Below, piece by piece: positions 42,540 through 50,431 of a stretch of 56,474 nucleotides of DNA. The notes beneath the pieces are model-generated. The model did no database searches, was not told where the DNA came from, and saw nothing but the letters and a program-made list of their open reading frames with translations. The first letter of the stretch is position 1, and each line of letters opens with the position of its first letter. A program made the translations under genes and the position numbers. Source of the DNA: Bryobacterales bacterium (GTDB lineage: Bacteria > Acidobacteriota > Terriglobia > Bryobacterales > Bryobacteraceae). The DNA lies in NCBI GenBank assembly GCA_016789785.1, contig JAEUQE010000021.1:1-56474 (forward strand), given 5' to 3'.

Positions 42540-42966
42540 GGGCCTTGTACCCGTAGATCAGACCCGTTGCGCCAAAGATCAAAGCAACACCCAACAGGGC
42601 GCGTTCCCATCGCGGAGCGGAGCCTGCCGCAGTGACCGCGGATGTGGATTGAAACGGTTCCGGAACGGTGATCGCGATTTCCTTGCGATGTCCCTCTTCA
42701 TCATCCAGCACCACTCGCCAGGTGCCGCCGCCTTCCGGCACGAAGCTGAAGTAGCCCCGGCGGTCAGTCATGCCGGTCTGATACTCTTGCTCGGATTGCG
42801 ACGGAGAGAACACCTGCACCTTCGCGAAAGCGACAGGTTCCGTGCCCCCGTAGACGGCGCGCACAATCACGGACGGGGCGGCGAGTGTCACCGTGGCGTC
42901 CAGGTCATGCGCGACGGAAAAGCAAGGAACCAGCAGGATCGCGGCCAGCGCGAAAATCATTCGCAT
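42532..42966 (-). CDS. NikL-like accessory protein of the nickel importer (exported, membrane-anchored)
   Basis: A 144-residue protein: a signal (MIFALAAILLVPCFSVAHD) whose cleavage would leave an AHD or HD start, a beta domain (APSVIVRAVYGGTEPVAFAKVQVFSP, TGMTDRRGYFSFVPEGGGTWRVVLDD) and a C-terminal span (WERALLGVALIFGATGLIYGYKA). This shape, with an early His and a C-terminal membrane helix, is that of NikL, which with NikM, Q and O takes up nickel. It lies convergent to nikQ rather than in the operon. ATG 42966 or 42960 is the start. Recognition is by shape and context; a profile search should confirm. Confidence 0.65.
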   Translation of the reverse strand: MRMIFALAAILLVPCFSVAHDLDATVTLAAPSVIVRAVYGGTEPVAFAKVQVFSPSQSEQEYQTGMTDRRGYFSFVPEGGGTWRVVLDDEEGHRKEIAITVPEPFQSTSAVTAAGSAPRWERALLGVALIFGATGLIYGYKAHR

Positions 42967-43040
42967 TTCGATTGCTCGTATCACCAAAATAGCAGTAGTG
43001 CGACGCGGCAAGTGATGCCGGTTGCCGGCTGAGGTGCGCC

Positions 43041-43649
43041 ATGGAAATCCTGCCCCGTTCGTTCTACGAACGGCCAACCGAACAAGTCGCGCGCGAACTG
43101 TTGGGCAAGGTGCTGGTGCATCGCGTGAACGGGGTGAATCTTGCAGGGCGGATCGTGGAAGTGGAAGCCTATACCGGCGAGGATGATCCGGCCGCCCACG
43201 CCTCCGCGGGCCGCACGCAACGGACCGAGGTCTTGTACGGCCCCGGTGGACATGCATACGTGTATCTCATCTATGGGATGTATGAGTGTCTGAACCTTGT
43301 GGCGGAACGCGCAGGCTCGCCGGGTTGCGTGTTGATTCGCGCGCTGGAGCCGGTTGCTGGTGAAGAAGAGATGAGGCGCCGCCGCCATGTGGATCGTTTG
43401 GAAGCAATCGCATCGGGGCCTGGGAAACTTACGCGCGCAATGGGAATCACACGCGCTCACTCAGGCGCTGATGTGACCTCTGGTGATCTCACCGTGCAGT
43501 CCGATGGGACCGCTCCATCGAAGATCGTGGTGGGGCCGCGCATTGGCATCACGAAAGCCGTTGACTGGCCGTTGCGTTTTCATATCGCGGGGAACCGCTT
43601 CGTCAGCAGAGGATCTACTGTGCGAACAGGTGATCGAAAGAAAGGCTAA
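43041..43649 (+). CDS. mpg: DNA-3-methyladenine glycosylase (AAG/MPG family)
   Basis: A 202-residue AAG-type glycosylase: FYERPTEQVARELLGKVLVHR, AGRIVEVEAYTGEDDPAAHA with the catalytic Glu, VLYGPGGHAYVYLIYGMYECLN and GPGKLTRAMGI are typical of the family. It excises alkylated purines such as 3-methyladenine in base-excision repair. Its 3' end overlaps the convergent ROK gene by 35 bases, so transcription of the two interferes at the end. ATG 43041 lies in a compact gap to the divergent NikL-like gene (start 42966). The final residues GDRKKG are unusual but fit the overlap. Confidence 0.92.
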   Translation: MEILPRSFYERPTEQVARELLGKVLVHRVNGVNLAGRIVEVEAYTGEDDPAAHASAGRTQRTEVLYGPGGHAYVYLIYGMYECLNLVAERAGSPGCVLIRALEPVAGEEEMRRRRHVDRLEAIASGPGKLTRAMGITRAHSGADVTSGDLTVQSDGTAPSKIVVGPRIGITKAVDWPLRFHIAGNRFVSRGSTVRTGDRKKG

Positions 43650-44811
43650 GTGCGGCGAGCATGGTCGCGCTTCCCGCAAGCGAGGACGGCCGGAGCAGTA
43701 AGCGGCGGAAGTTGGGGAACTGATCGCCCACGGGGAATTGTGCGCGAATCGCCGATGAGACTTCATGCCATGCGTCGGTGATTGCGCCATCAATGATCAC
43801 TGTGTCGGCGTCCAGCATCCACACCGCGTTGGTAATAGCGACTCCGAGCAATCTCGCCGTTTCGCTTAAGGTCTGCCTGGCGACTCTGTCTCCTTCGAGT
43901 GCGAGATGGCAGATTCGTTTGACCTGCGCTGTGCTGTCTCCCGCGCTGGTCCGGTGCCGGTTGCCCGCGAGGCGGCTGTAGCGTTCGCAGATGGCGGGAT
44001 TGGCGATGAGCTTTTCCACGCAGTCCGGGCTGTCGTGACGGATGGAGCGTTCGTTGCTCGATAGGATCATCTGTCCGATTTCACCCGCGGCGAGATGGCG
44101 GCCGCGGTAGAGTTGCCCATCCAGGACGATGCCAAGCCCCGCGCCTTCGCCGATCTTCAGAAACAGAAGGCAGTGGCTCGATTGAACCTCTGCGTTGCCG
44201 TGCTCGAACTCAGCCAGCGCCGCGGCACGCACATCATTCTCCACACGCACCGGCATGCCAATGGCGCGCTCCATTTCCTCGCGCACCGGAATACGCTCCC
44301 AACCGGGTTCGCTGCCGAGTTCCACAACGCCAGTGTCACTGTTGACGAGGCCTCGCGCCGTCACGCCCACGCCGATCAAGGAGGCGTGCCTGTAGCGGTT
44401 GCGCAGTTCCTTGATCTGCCTGGCAATGAGGTCGAGTGTGGCCGCCGGCGTAGCTGGTGTGCGGAGACAATTCATCTCGAGCACCGTGCCGGAGATGGTG
44501 CCCACGGCAATCCGGGTCTCCCAGTTGAGGATGTCGACACCGATCGACAACTGGCGCTGATCATCAAGACGAAGGCGGATGGCGGGGCGGCCTCCGGTGG
44601 AGTTCTCCGCGCCCTCTTCGATGACGAGTCCGCGCTCGAGCAAGCCGGCAGTGATGCGCGAGATGGTGCCTTCGGAGAGTCCAGTGCTGCGGGCGATCTC
44701 AGCCCGGGAGAGCCGCTGGCGCTGCCGCAGTAGCTTGAGAACGACGGCGGAGTTGGCGCCCCGGACCTGTCCTGGGCGAAGCACCTGTCTGCGCGAGCGG
44801 AGATTGGACAT
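43615..44811 (-). CDS. ROK-family transcriptional regulator, putative repressor of the adjacent glycopeptide locus
   Basis: A 398-residue ROK protein. N-terminal winged helix (QVRGANSAVVLKLLRQRQRLSRAEIARSTGLSEGTISRITAGLLERGLV), then a sugar-kinase-fold domain: LSIGVDILNWETRIAVGTISG, IGVGVTARGLVNSDTG, PVRVENDVRAAALAE, LLFLKIGEGAGLGIVLDGQLYRGRHLAAGEIGQMIL (the ROK signature) and DSPDCVEKL in the region where cysteine zinc ligands occur. ROK repressors (NagC, XylR type) bind sugars to release DNA. ATG 44811 has GAGGA upstream; a longer frame is only overlap. A strong promoter and a perfect dyad lie in front; a matching dyad lies before the TonB gene. Divergent neighbours are hexosaminidase-like genes, so the inducer may be an amino sugar; inferred. 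Confidence 0.88.
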   Translation of the reverse strand: MSNLRSRRQVLRPGQVRGANSAVVLKLLRQRQRLSRAEIARSTGLSEGTISRITAGLLERGLVIEEGAENSTGGRPAIRLRLDDQRQLSIGVDILNWETRIAVGTISGTVLEMNCLRTPATPAATLDLIARQIKELRNRYRHASLIGVGVTARGLVNSDTGVVELGSEPGWERIPVREEMERAIGMPVRVENDVRAAALAEFEHGNAEVQSSHCLLFLKIGEGAGLGIVLDGQLYRGRHLAAGEIGQMILSSNERSIRHDSPDCVEKLIANPAICERYSRLAGNRHRTSAGDSTAQVKRICHLALEGDRVARQTLSETARLLGVAITNAVWMLDADTVIIDGAITDAWHEVSSAIRAQFPVGDQFPNFRRLLLRPSSLAGSATMLAALSLSFDHLFAQ

Positions 44812-44819
44812 GATCCTCG

Positions 44820-44844
44820 ACTTACTTACTGTAAACAAGTAAGT
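44820..44844. promoter_or_regulatory. Putative ROK operator, perfect 8-9-8 dyad at its own promoter
   Basis: ACTTACTT (44820-44827), 9 bases, AAGTAAGT (44837-44844): exact inverted repeat. It overlaps the last bases of the ROK -10 and the start point (about 44835, minus), the expected place for autorepression, and is 9 bases before the ROK start codon. Confidence 0.7.
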
Positions 44845-44870
44845 GTACGGTGGATGCACCGGCATGTCAA
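44842..44870 (-). promoter_or_regulatory. Promoter of the ROK gene
   Basis: On the minus strand: -35 TTGACA (44870-44865), 17-bp spacer, -10 TACACT (44847-44842). Perfect -35, four of six -10 bases. It lies in the 323-base gap between the ROK and transglutaminase-like genes and overlaps the dyad. The rest of the gap up to 45085 shows nothing else clear. Confidence 0.65.
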
Positions 44871-45085
44871 TGGAAAGATCCGCAACGCCAAGCGTCCGCC
44901 GCCGATCGAGTGAGCAAATGCCGGACCGTGTTGCGGATCTCTTTCGGGTATCACGAAACGGCCAGCCAGAGGCGTTCAGGAGCACCTCGAGCTTTGAGGC
45001 GGCGCGATCGTTTGACGGCGGATGAGGACTCACAGGCTTCCCGGCGCCAGGGGAACAGCCGGGCTTCTCGGGCGTTTCATCTCCG

Positions 45086-45114
45086 TTGACTGGGGACGAC
45101 GTGTTGCGCATACT
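45086..45114 (+). promoter_or_regulatory. Promoter of the transglutaminase-like gene
   Basis: -35 TTGACT (45086-45091), exact 17-bp spacer, -10 CATACT (45109-45114), with the ATG at 45135, so the leader would be about 14 bases. AAGGA lies just before the start. No AAGTAAG half-site is near, so this promoter is not visibly under the ROK site. Confidence 0.55.
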
Positions 45115-45134
45115 TGCAGTACGAAGGATACTCC

Positions 45135-46643
45135 ATGAGATTTGTGCTTCTTTCTGTCGTGCTGACCCTGTGCGCTCCAGCGGCCGATCGCGTCCGCGGA
45201 CCGTTGGTCGTCAGCGACCGCTGGCCGCAGTCGACTGATCTTGGGTCCTGGACTCGTGACGTGATGCGGCTGGAGGGCCTGGAGCAAGCGACGGAAACCG
45301 CCCAGGGAAAGGCGTTCTTCCGCTGGCTGCGCCTGTTTTCCCGCATGGCGACCGGGGGCATGATCCAGGCCTATGAGGGTGAGCCAGGTGCGGAGAAGTA
45401 TGTGACGGACGCGCACAAGACACTCTTCGTTTACGGTTGGGGCTACTGCGATACGTCGAGCCGGATCGCGGAAGCCGCGTGGAGCGAGTTCAAGAGGGAC
45501 CGCGCATTGGCGCAACGCGTGGTGGTGCAGCACGCTAACGGTGGTTATCACACGATGTACCGGCTGCGGCTGGATGGGCGTTGGGGTGCATTCGATCCGC
45601 GGTACGGCTACTATCTGGTGGAGCGCGATGCGCCGGATGCGCAAGTGCTTGACTGGCCGCAAGTCGGCGATGATGCGCGGATCCTTGCCAATCGCACCTA
45701 CCGCCATCGCAGCGCACCGTTCTTCGAATTCTTCGGCCTCGAATGGGAGCGCGCGCTGTTGATCGAGCCTGCTTACCACGAATCGGAAGACGCATGGACC
45801 AGGGCGGGGAAGCCGATTGAGCATGTGTTTGGCAACGGCCAATACAAGCTGGGCACGAAGTATCACGACATGGATTTCGAACTCGTGCCGGGCACCGTCG
45901 TCACGCGTTTCTGGGATAACACCGCACGGAAGTTCTATGTGCCGAAGGGCAAGCACACGCAGCGCGAAGAGCCGTTCCTGGCCTCCGGGCGCTTCTATCG
46001 CGTGACGGAGACCATGCTCAACGGCAACTGGCCGAAGCATGATCCGAATCACCGCTGGGCGAAGCCGTACCTGGCGACAGTCCCCGCCAATGAAGGCTAC
46101 AATCGCGACGTTGCCGGCGGGCGAACGATTGGGCAGGCGTGGGGTAAGTATGAGATCCGCACTCGCATTCCGGATAGCGGTGTGTTCGACTTCGCGAGCC
46201 CCTTCGTGCTGGTGGATGGAACCCTGCGCATGGGCCAATTCGAGCATCGAACGATGCGCGCGAAGCCGTCCCGTGCGGACGAGCCTGATCACTGGTCGGA
46301 GTGGAAGCCTGCTGCCCGCGGCGAACTGGCGGTGCACGGGAGCTACCGGTTTCAACTGCGCGGCAAACCTGGCGCCGCGGTCGATCTTCACCTTCACTTC
46401 GAGAATGGCTTGATGACGTTGCCGCAGATCTTCGCCGGCCGTAATCGGGTTCGTGTTGAACTTCGGAACTCGCCGCAACTGCCGGTGAAGATCACATACC
46501 GTTGGGACTCCGAGGGAGGAGAGCGTACGCATCAGAAGCAACTCAAGCCATCAGACTTTCGCGATGGGAAGGCAGCCTACGAGATCGATGCGCCCGGTCT
46601 GGTGAGATGCCGGTCGGTCCAGGTCCGGTACGGCGCGGACTAG
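45135..46643 (+). CDS. Exported transglutaminase-like (papain-fold) protein
   Basis: A 502-residue exported protein with a Cys-His-Asp triad in the transglutaminase order: Cys105 in VYGWGYCDTSSRIAEAAW, His139 in ANGGYHTMYRLRLDGRW and Asp154 in GAFDPRYGYY. The remaining 340 residues are beta-rich and look like carbohydrate- or protein-binding modules (RVELRNSPQLPVKITYRW; VDLHLHFENGL). Bacterial members of this superfamily act as proteases, peptidases or amide-forming enzymes. A signal (MRFVLLSVVLTLCAPAAD) suggests export. It is divergent from the ROK gene and leads the TonB/GH20/M20 set. Activity on a peptide substrate is inferred. Confidence 0.65.
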   Translation: MRFVLLSVVLTLCAPAADRVRGPLVVSDRWPQSTDLGSWTRDVMRLEGLEQATETAQGKAFFRWLRLFSRMATGGMIQAYEGEPGAEKYVTDAHKTLFVYGWGYCDTSSRIAEAAWSEFKRDRALAQRVVVQHANGGYHTMYRLRLDGRWGAFDPRYGYYLVERDAPDAQVLDWPQVGDDARILANRTYRHRSAPFFEFFGLEWERALLIEPAYHESEDAWTRAGKPIEHVFGNGQYKLGTKYHDMDFELVPGTVVTRFWDNTARKFYVPKGKHTQREEPFLASGRFYRVTETMLNGNWPKHDPNHRWAKPYLATVPANEGYNRDVAGGRTIGQAWGKYEIRTRIPDSGVFDFASPFVLVDGTLRMGQFEHRTMRAKPSRADEPDHWSEWKPAARGELAVHGSYRFQLRGKPGAAVDLHLHFENGLMTLPQIFAGRNRVRVELRNSPQLPVKITYRWDSEGGERTHQKQLKPSDFRDGKAAYEIDAPGLVRCRSVQVRYGAD

Positions 46644-46660
46644 CGCCTCTGCTCGACTTC

Positions 46661-46679
46661 CTTCCTTACGGCAAGTAAG
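46661..46679. promoter_or_regulatory. Possible weak ROK half-site pair before the TonB promoter
   Basis: CTTCCTT (46661-46667), 5 bases, AAGTAAG (46673-46679). The right half matches the ROK half-site exactly, the left has one mismatch, but the spacing is 5 instead of 9. It lies about 40 bases upstream of the TonB -35. Confidence 0.3.
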
Positions 46680-46718
46680 CTGCCTGGCTTGGCTGCGGAC
46701 GCCGGGAACCTCGCAGCC

Positions 46719-46747
46719 TTGACTTGCCCTTCGATTGAGTGTAGAGT
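46719..46747 (+). promoter_or_regulatory. Promoter of the TonB-receptor operon
   Basis: -35 TTGACT (46719-46724), exact 17-bp spacer, -10 TAGAGT (46742-46747). The predicted start near 46754 gives a leader of about 70 bases carrying the 46788 dyad and a strong ribosome-binding site (GGGGGAGG, 46811-46818) before ATG 46825. Confidence 0.6.
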
Positions 46748-46787
46748 ACGTAGCCAGCATTGAGGCAACTTGTCTCATTTCTGGAAA

Positions 46788-46811
46788 CTTTCTTGCGTGG
46801 TGCAAGTAAAG
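46788..46811. promoter_or_regulatory. Second putative ROK operator, in the TonB-gene leader
   Basis: CTTTCTT (46788-46794), 9 bases, AAGTAAA (46804-46810), with the same half-site core and the same 9-bp spacing as the ROK dyad. It can also fold as a hairpin (CTTGC-GTGGT-GCAAG) beside the ribosome-binding site. Downstream of the start point, a bound repressor would act as a roadblock. Confidence 0.55.
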
Positions 46812-46824
46812 GGGGAGGTTAAAG

Positions 46825-49800
46825 ATGTTTTCACGCGTGTTTCTCTATCGAGTTCCGGTTCTTTGCGTGGCGGCGGTCCTGCTGACCTCCGGCGGATTGT
46901 ACGCGCAAACGGGAACCGGCGTGGTTCGTGGCACGGTCTTGGATGCATCCCGGGCGACGGTTCCCAAGGCCAAAATCACACTGGTAAACCAGACCACTGC
47001 TGTTTCGCGGTTGAGCGAGACCTCGGAGGTCGGCATCTACTACTTTGGCTCGGTACCGCCAGGTCCCTACACTCTCACCGTGGAAATGAGTGGATTCAAG
47101 AAATGGAATGGCACTCTGATTCTGGAAGCAGGGCAAACCGCGACCATCGAGCCGGTGATGGAGGTGGGAAGCGTGGATGCGGTTGTGGAAGTAACAGGAG
47201 CCGCGCCCGTGATCACCACCGAAAGTTCGGAGATTGGCGACGTGAAAGATGCGCAGCGCATTCGCCAACTGCCTTTGGACGGACGCAGCATCGCCACACT
47301 GTTTGATCTGACTCCGGGTGTGGAAGGCGGCGGCGCGCCTCGCGTCAACGGACTGAAAGTCGGATCGGCGGAAATGATGCTCGACGGCATCTCGCTGGTC
47401 GACCGGTTCGGAGGCGGCTTGCGCGGCGGTGTGTCACCGGGTCTTGATACCGTGCAGGAGTTCCGCATTGAAACCGCCGGATCAAACGCTCAGTACTCAC
47501 GGCCGGCCACTGTCACGCTCGTCACCAAGAGCGGGACAAATCAATTGCATGGCTCCCTGTTTGAAACATTTCGCAACAATGGTGGAGGATTGCGAGCCCG
47601 CCAGCGCCAGGACGGCAATACGCCCGCGCTGCTCATCCGCAACGAGTTCGGCGCATCCGCCGGCGGTCCGGTGTATATACCGAAGCTGTACGACGGGCGG
47701 AATCGAACGTTTTGGTTCGGCGCCTATGAAGGGCTCCGTCAGCGCCAGAAGAGCTTCTACTCCGACGTGGTCCCCACCGTCGAGATGTGGCGCGGCGACT
47801 TCAACGGTGTGATCGATTCCAACAATCGCCGCACCGCCATCTACGATCCCCTGACGACGAATGCCACCGGAACCCGCACGCCTTTTGCCGGCAACATCAT
47901 CCCGCGTGCCCGAATCGCTCCCATTCTTGGCGTGATGGAGTCGGTGACGCACCTTCCCACCGACAACATCAATCCCTATCAAGGGCAGAATCTGCGCGAG
48001 TTCTATCCGCTGAACATCAACTCGAACACCTTCACCGGCCGAGGCGACCACAAGCTCTCCGACAAGGACAGTCTCTCCGGACGGCTCACGCGTACCGTGC
48101 TCGCCCGGAAGCAGTTTGGCGGCGTGTTTGGTGCACCGCGGGCCGATATCTCCAACGGCTTTGGAACGGGCCGTACCGACGCCAAGATCTACAACGCCTA
48201 CATCCGCGAGACCCACATCTTCAGCCCATACATGTTTACCGAAACGATGCTTGCGGTGAATCGCGCGCCGAAGAGTTCAGGCACACTCGCCGACTTCACG
48301 GACTGGCCACAGCAGCTCGGCTTCCCGAATCCGTTCGGTGCGCGCGGATGGCCCAGCCTCTACACCGACAACTTCGGATGGGACGCCGACAATCGCAAGG
48401 ATGAGAAGCTCACAGGGCATGTCCTGGAGAACAACTCTACGTGGATCAGGGGCCGCCACACAGTGAAGTTCGGCGGAAGGATCCGGCTCGAGTACAACAA
48501 CATCCAGGAGCTGCAGCAGAGCCAGGGTTCGCACGATTTCTCTGGCGACTGGACCGCGCTCTACGATTCGGCAAGCGACAACGCAGTTCCATTCACTGGC
48601 GACGGTCTTGCGGCCATGGCGCTTGGCCTGCCCACGTATCTCTCCAATCAATACAATCGCGGCTTCTTCTACTTTGAGCAGAAGGAAGCCGGCCTCTACG
48701 TCCAGGACACATGGAAAGTGAACTCCAGGCTGACTCTCGATCTTGGCCTGCGTTGGGATTTGTGGACCGCGTACCGCGAGAAGTACAACCGGCTGGTGAA
48801 CGTGGACCTTCGCAACTTCACCAATCGCTTCGAAGTGATCACACCGGGTAGCAGTACGATGGAGAGCCTGCCGGGTGTTCCGCCCGCCGTATTGCAGTCG
48901 TGGGCGAAGCGCGGTCTGACGTGGCGAACCGCGGATCAGGCCGGGCTGCCGTCGAATCTTCTGGCGGGCGATCACAACAACTTCGGCCCGCGCATCGGCG
49001 GCGCCTATCGTTTGAACGATCGTACAGTCTTGCGGGCGAACTACGGCGAATACTATTGGACCCTGCCGCTTTCTCAGATCCTGCAAGCATCGCGCCAGAA
49101 TCCGCCGTTGAACCTCCGATTTGAAAACAACATCTCGACGATTGATGGCACGCCCACCTTCGCCGTACGCACAGCGCCGCGGCCGGATGTCTTCGTGGGA
49201 CGCGTCACTGTGAACACACAAGGAGTGGTGGACCTGCCGTTGACCGCCCGGCCGATGGTGCCTCTGGACGCATTCAACTGGAAGGACGCGCACGCACGCA
49301 CCTGGCACTTCACCTTCGAGCGCGAACTCATGAAGGACACGGCGTTGCGGCTGAGCTACATTGGCACGCAAGGCCGCGACCTGGAACAGAAGTTCGCCGT
49401 CAATGTGCGTGAGGCGGAGTTCAACTATGTGGCCCGCACCGGGCAGAATCCCCCCGGCAATCGCGACCTCATGCGCCAGAACAGCAATTGGGGCTTCGGT
49501 TCCGCCACCAATCGCACGGGTTTCTCGAACACACACAACCTCCAGGCGGAAGTGGAACGCCGCTTCTCGCAAGGCCTGCAATTTCAGGTGTTCTATGTAT
49601 TCAGCCGCTCGCTGACCACTTCGGATGCAGGCGGCTTCACCAGCGGTAACGGCAGCATCAACTCGACCAACGGTATCTTCGAAGTTCCGGAAAACAGCCA
49701 GTTGTTGGGAGGCGGCAACTCCAGCTACGATCAACGGCTGCGTCTGGGCTATCAGAACTCCACTGAAGTTCCGCCACAACATCTTCGCTACAACGCGTTT

Positions 49801-50430
49801 TATGAGCTTCCGTTCGGAAAGGGCAAGAAGTTCGCGAATGGCGCATCGCGCGGGCTCAATGCGCTGGCCGGCGGATGGAGTATCGCACTCAATGGCGATT
49901 GGCGCGGCGGACGCTGGATGGGCATCACTCCCTCGCGCTATCTCTTCGGCGATCCCACCCTCAGCGAGGATCAACGGTTGCAGATGACCTTCGCGGGACG
50001 TCCGCAACGTCTATGGTTCCGTGGGGATTTTGATCCGCGTCTCGCAACGAATGTCGATCAACAGGCACTGCAGGCGCTGATCCCGTTGAACCAGGGTGAC
50101 CGCGTAGCTCGTCAACTCGGCCCCGCATTCAACAACCGGCTGCCACAGACCTTGGCCAACGGCACTGTCCGCCAGACGCCGATCACGGATACGGTGAACT
50201 GGAATGCAAGGTCGTTCTTCCGTGGTCCCGGAGCATGGAATACCGATGTTCGCCTGTTGAAGTCGTTCTTCTTCGGAGAGCAGCGCCGCGTGGATCTTTC
50301 GGGCGACTTCTTCAATATGTTCAATCACCCGGTGGACGTGAATCCCAATGCGACCACCGGTCTGCAGGATCTCAGTGTGCAGGCCAATGGTCCGCGCATC
50401 ATTCAGTTGTCGTTGCGTGTATCGTTCTAA
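46825..50430 (+). CDS. TonB-dependent outer-membrane receptor with carboxypeptidase-like N-terminal domain
   Basis: A 1201-residue protein: signal (VLCVAAVLLTSGGLYAQ), an N-terminal carboxypeptidase-regulatory-like beta domain (VRGTVLDASRATVPKAKITLVNQTTAVSRLSETSEVGIYYFGSVPPGPYTLTVEMSGFKK), a plug (DAQRIRQLPLDGRSIATLFDLTPGVEGG), then a long beta barrel ending in aromatic-tipped ...IIQLSLRVSF, the usual outer-membrane C terminus. This acidobacterial type takes up oligosaccharides or similar large ligands. It is the first gene of a series with GH20, permease and peptidase genes, all plus strand, with gaps of 1, -11, 0 and -14 bases. The ligand is unknown. Confidence 0.9.
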   Translation: MFSRVFLYRVPVLCVAAVLLTSGGLYAQTGTGVVRGTVLDASRATVPKAKITLVNQTTAVSRLSETSEVGIYYFGSVPPGPYTLTVEMSGFKKWNGTLILEAGQTATIEPVMEVGSVDAVVEVTGAAPVITTESSEIGDVKDAQRIRQLPLDGRSIATLFDLTPGVEGGGAPRVNGLKVGSAEMMLDGISLVDRFGGGLRGGVSPGLDTVQEFRIETAGSNAQYSRPATVTLVTKSGTNQLHGSLFETFRNNGGGLRARQRQDGNTPALLIRNEFGASAGGPVYIPKLYDGRNRTFWFGAYEGLRQRQKSFYSDVVPTVEMWRGDFNGVIDSNNRRTAIYDPLTTNATGTRTPFAGNIIPRARIAPILGVMESVTHLPTDNINPYQGQNLREFYPLNINSNTFTGRGDHKLSDKDSLSGRLTRTVLARKQFGGVFGAPRADISNGFGTGRTDAKIYNAYIRETHIFSPYMFTETMLAVNRAPKSSGTLADFTDWPQQLGFPNPFGARGWPSLYTDNFGWDADNRKDEKLTGHVLENNSTWIRGRHTVKFGGRIRLEYNNIQELQQSQGSHDFSGDWTALYDSASDNAVPFTGDGLAAMALGLPTYLSNQYNRGFFYFEQKEAGLYVQDTWKVNSRLTLDLGLRWDLWTAYREKYNRLVNVDLRNFTNRFEVITPGSSTMESLPGVPPAVLQSWAKRGLTWRTADQAGLPSNLLAGDHNNFGPRIGGAYRLNDRTVLRANYGEYYWTLPLSQILQASRQNPPLNLRFENNISTIDGTPTFAVRTAPRPDVFVGRVTVNTQGVVDLPLTARPMVPLDAFNWKDAHARTWHFTFERELMKDTALRLSYIGTQGRDLEQKFAVNVREAEFNYVARTGQNPPGNRDLMRQNSNWGFGSATNRTGFSNTHNLQAEVERRFSQGLQFQVFYVFSRSLTTSDAGGFTSGNGSINSTNGIFEVPENSQLLGGGNSSYDQRLRLGYQNSTEVPPQHLRYNAFYELPFGKGKKFANGASRGLNALAGGWSIALNGDWRGGRWMGITPSRYLFGDPTLSEDQRLQMTFAGRPQRLWFRGDFDPRLATNVDQQALQALIPLNQGDRVARQLGPAFNNRLPQTLANGTVRQTPITDTVNWNARSFFRGPGAWNTDVRLLKSFFFGEQRRVDLSGDFFNMFNHPVDVNPNATTGLQDLSVQANGPRIIQLSLRVSF

Positions 50431-50431
50431 G

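Noticed and set aside
45030..46541. Minus-strand open frame of 503 codons opposite the transglutaminase-like gene
   Set aside because: No signal, motif or ribosome-binding site; the plus-strand protein has a catalytic triad and a good promoter.
48277..50007. Minus-strand open frame of 576 codons inside the TonB-receptor gene
   Set aside because: It is antisense to a clear outer-membrane receptor and has no recognisable domains; long antisense frames are expected in GC-rich coding sequence.
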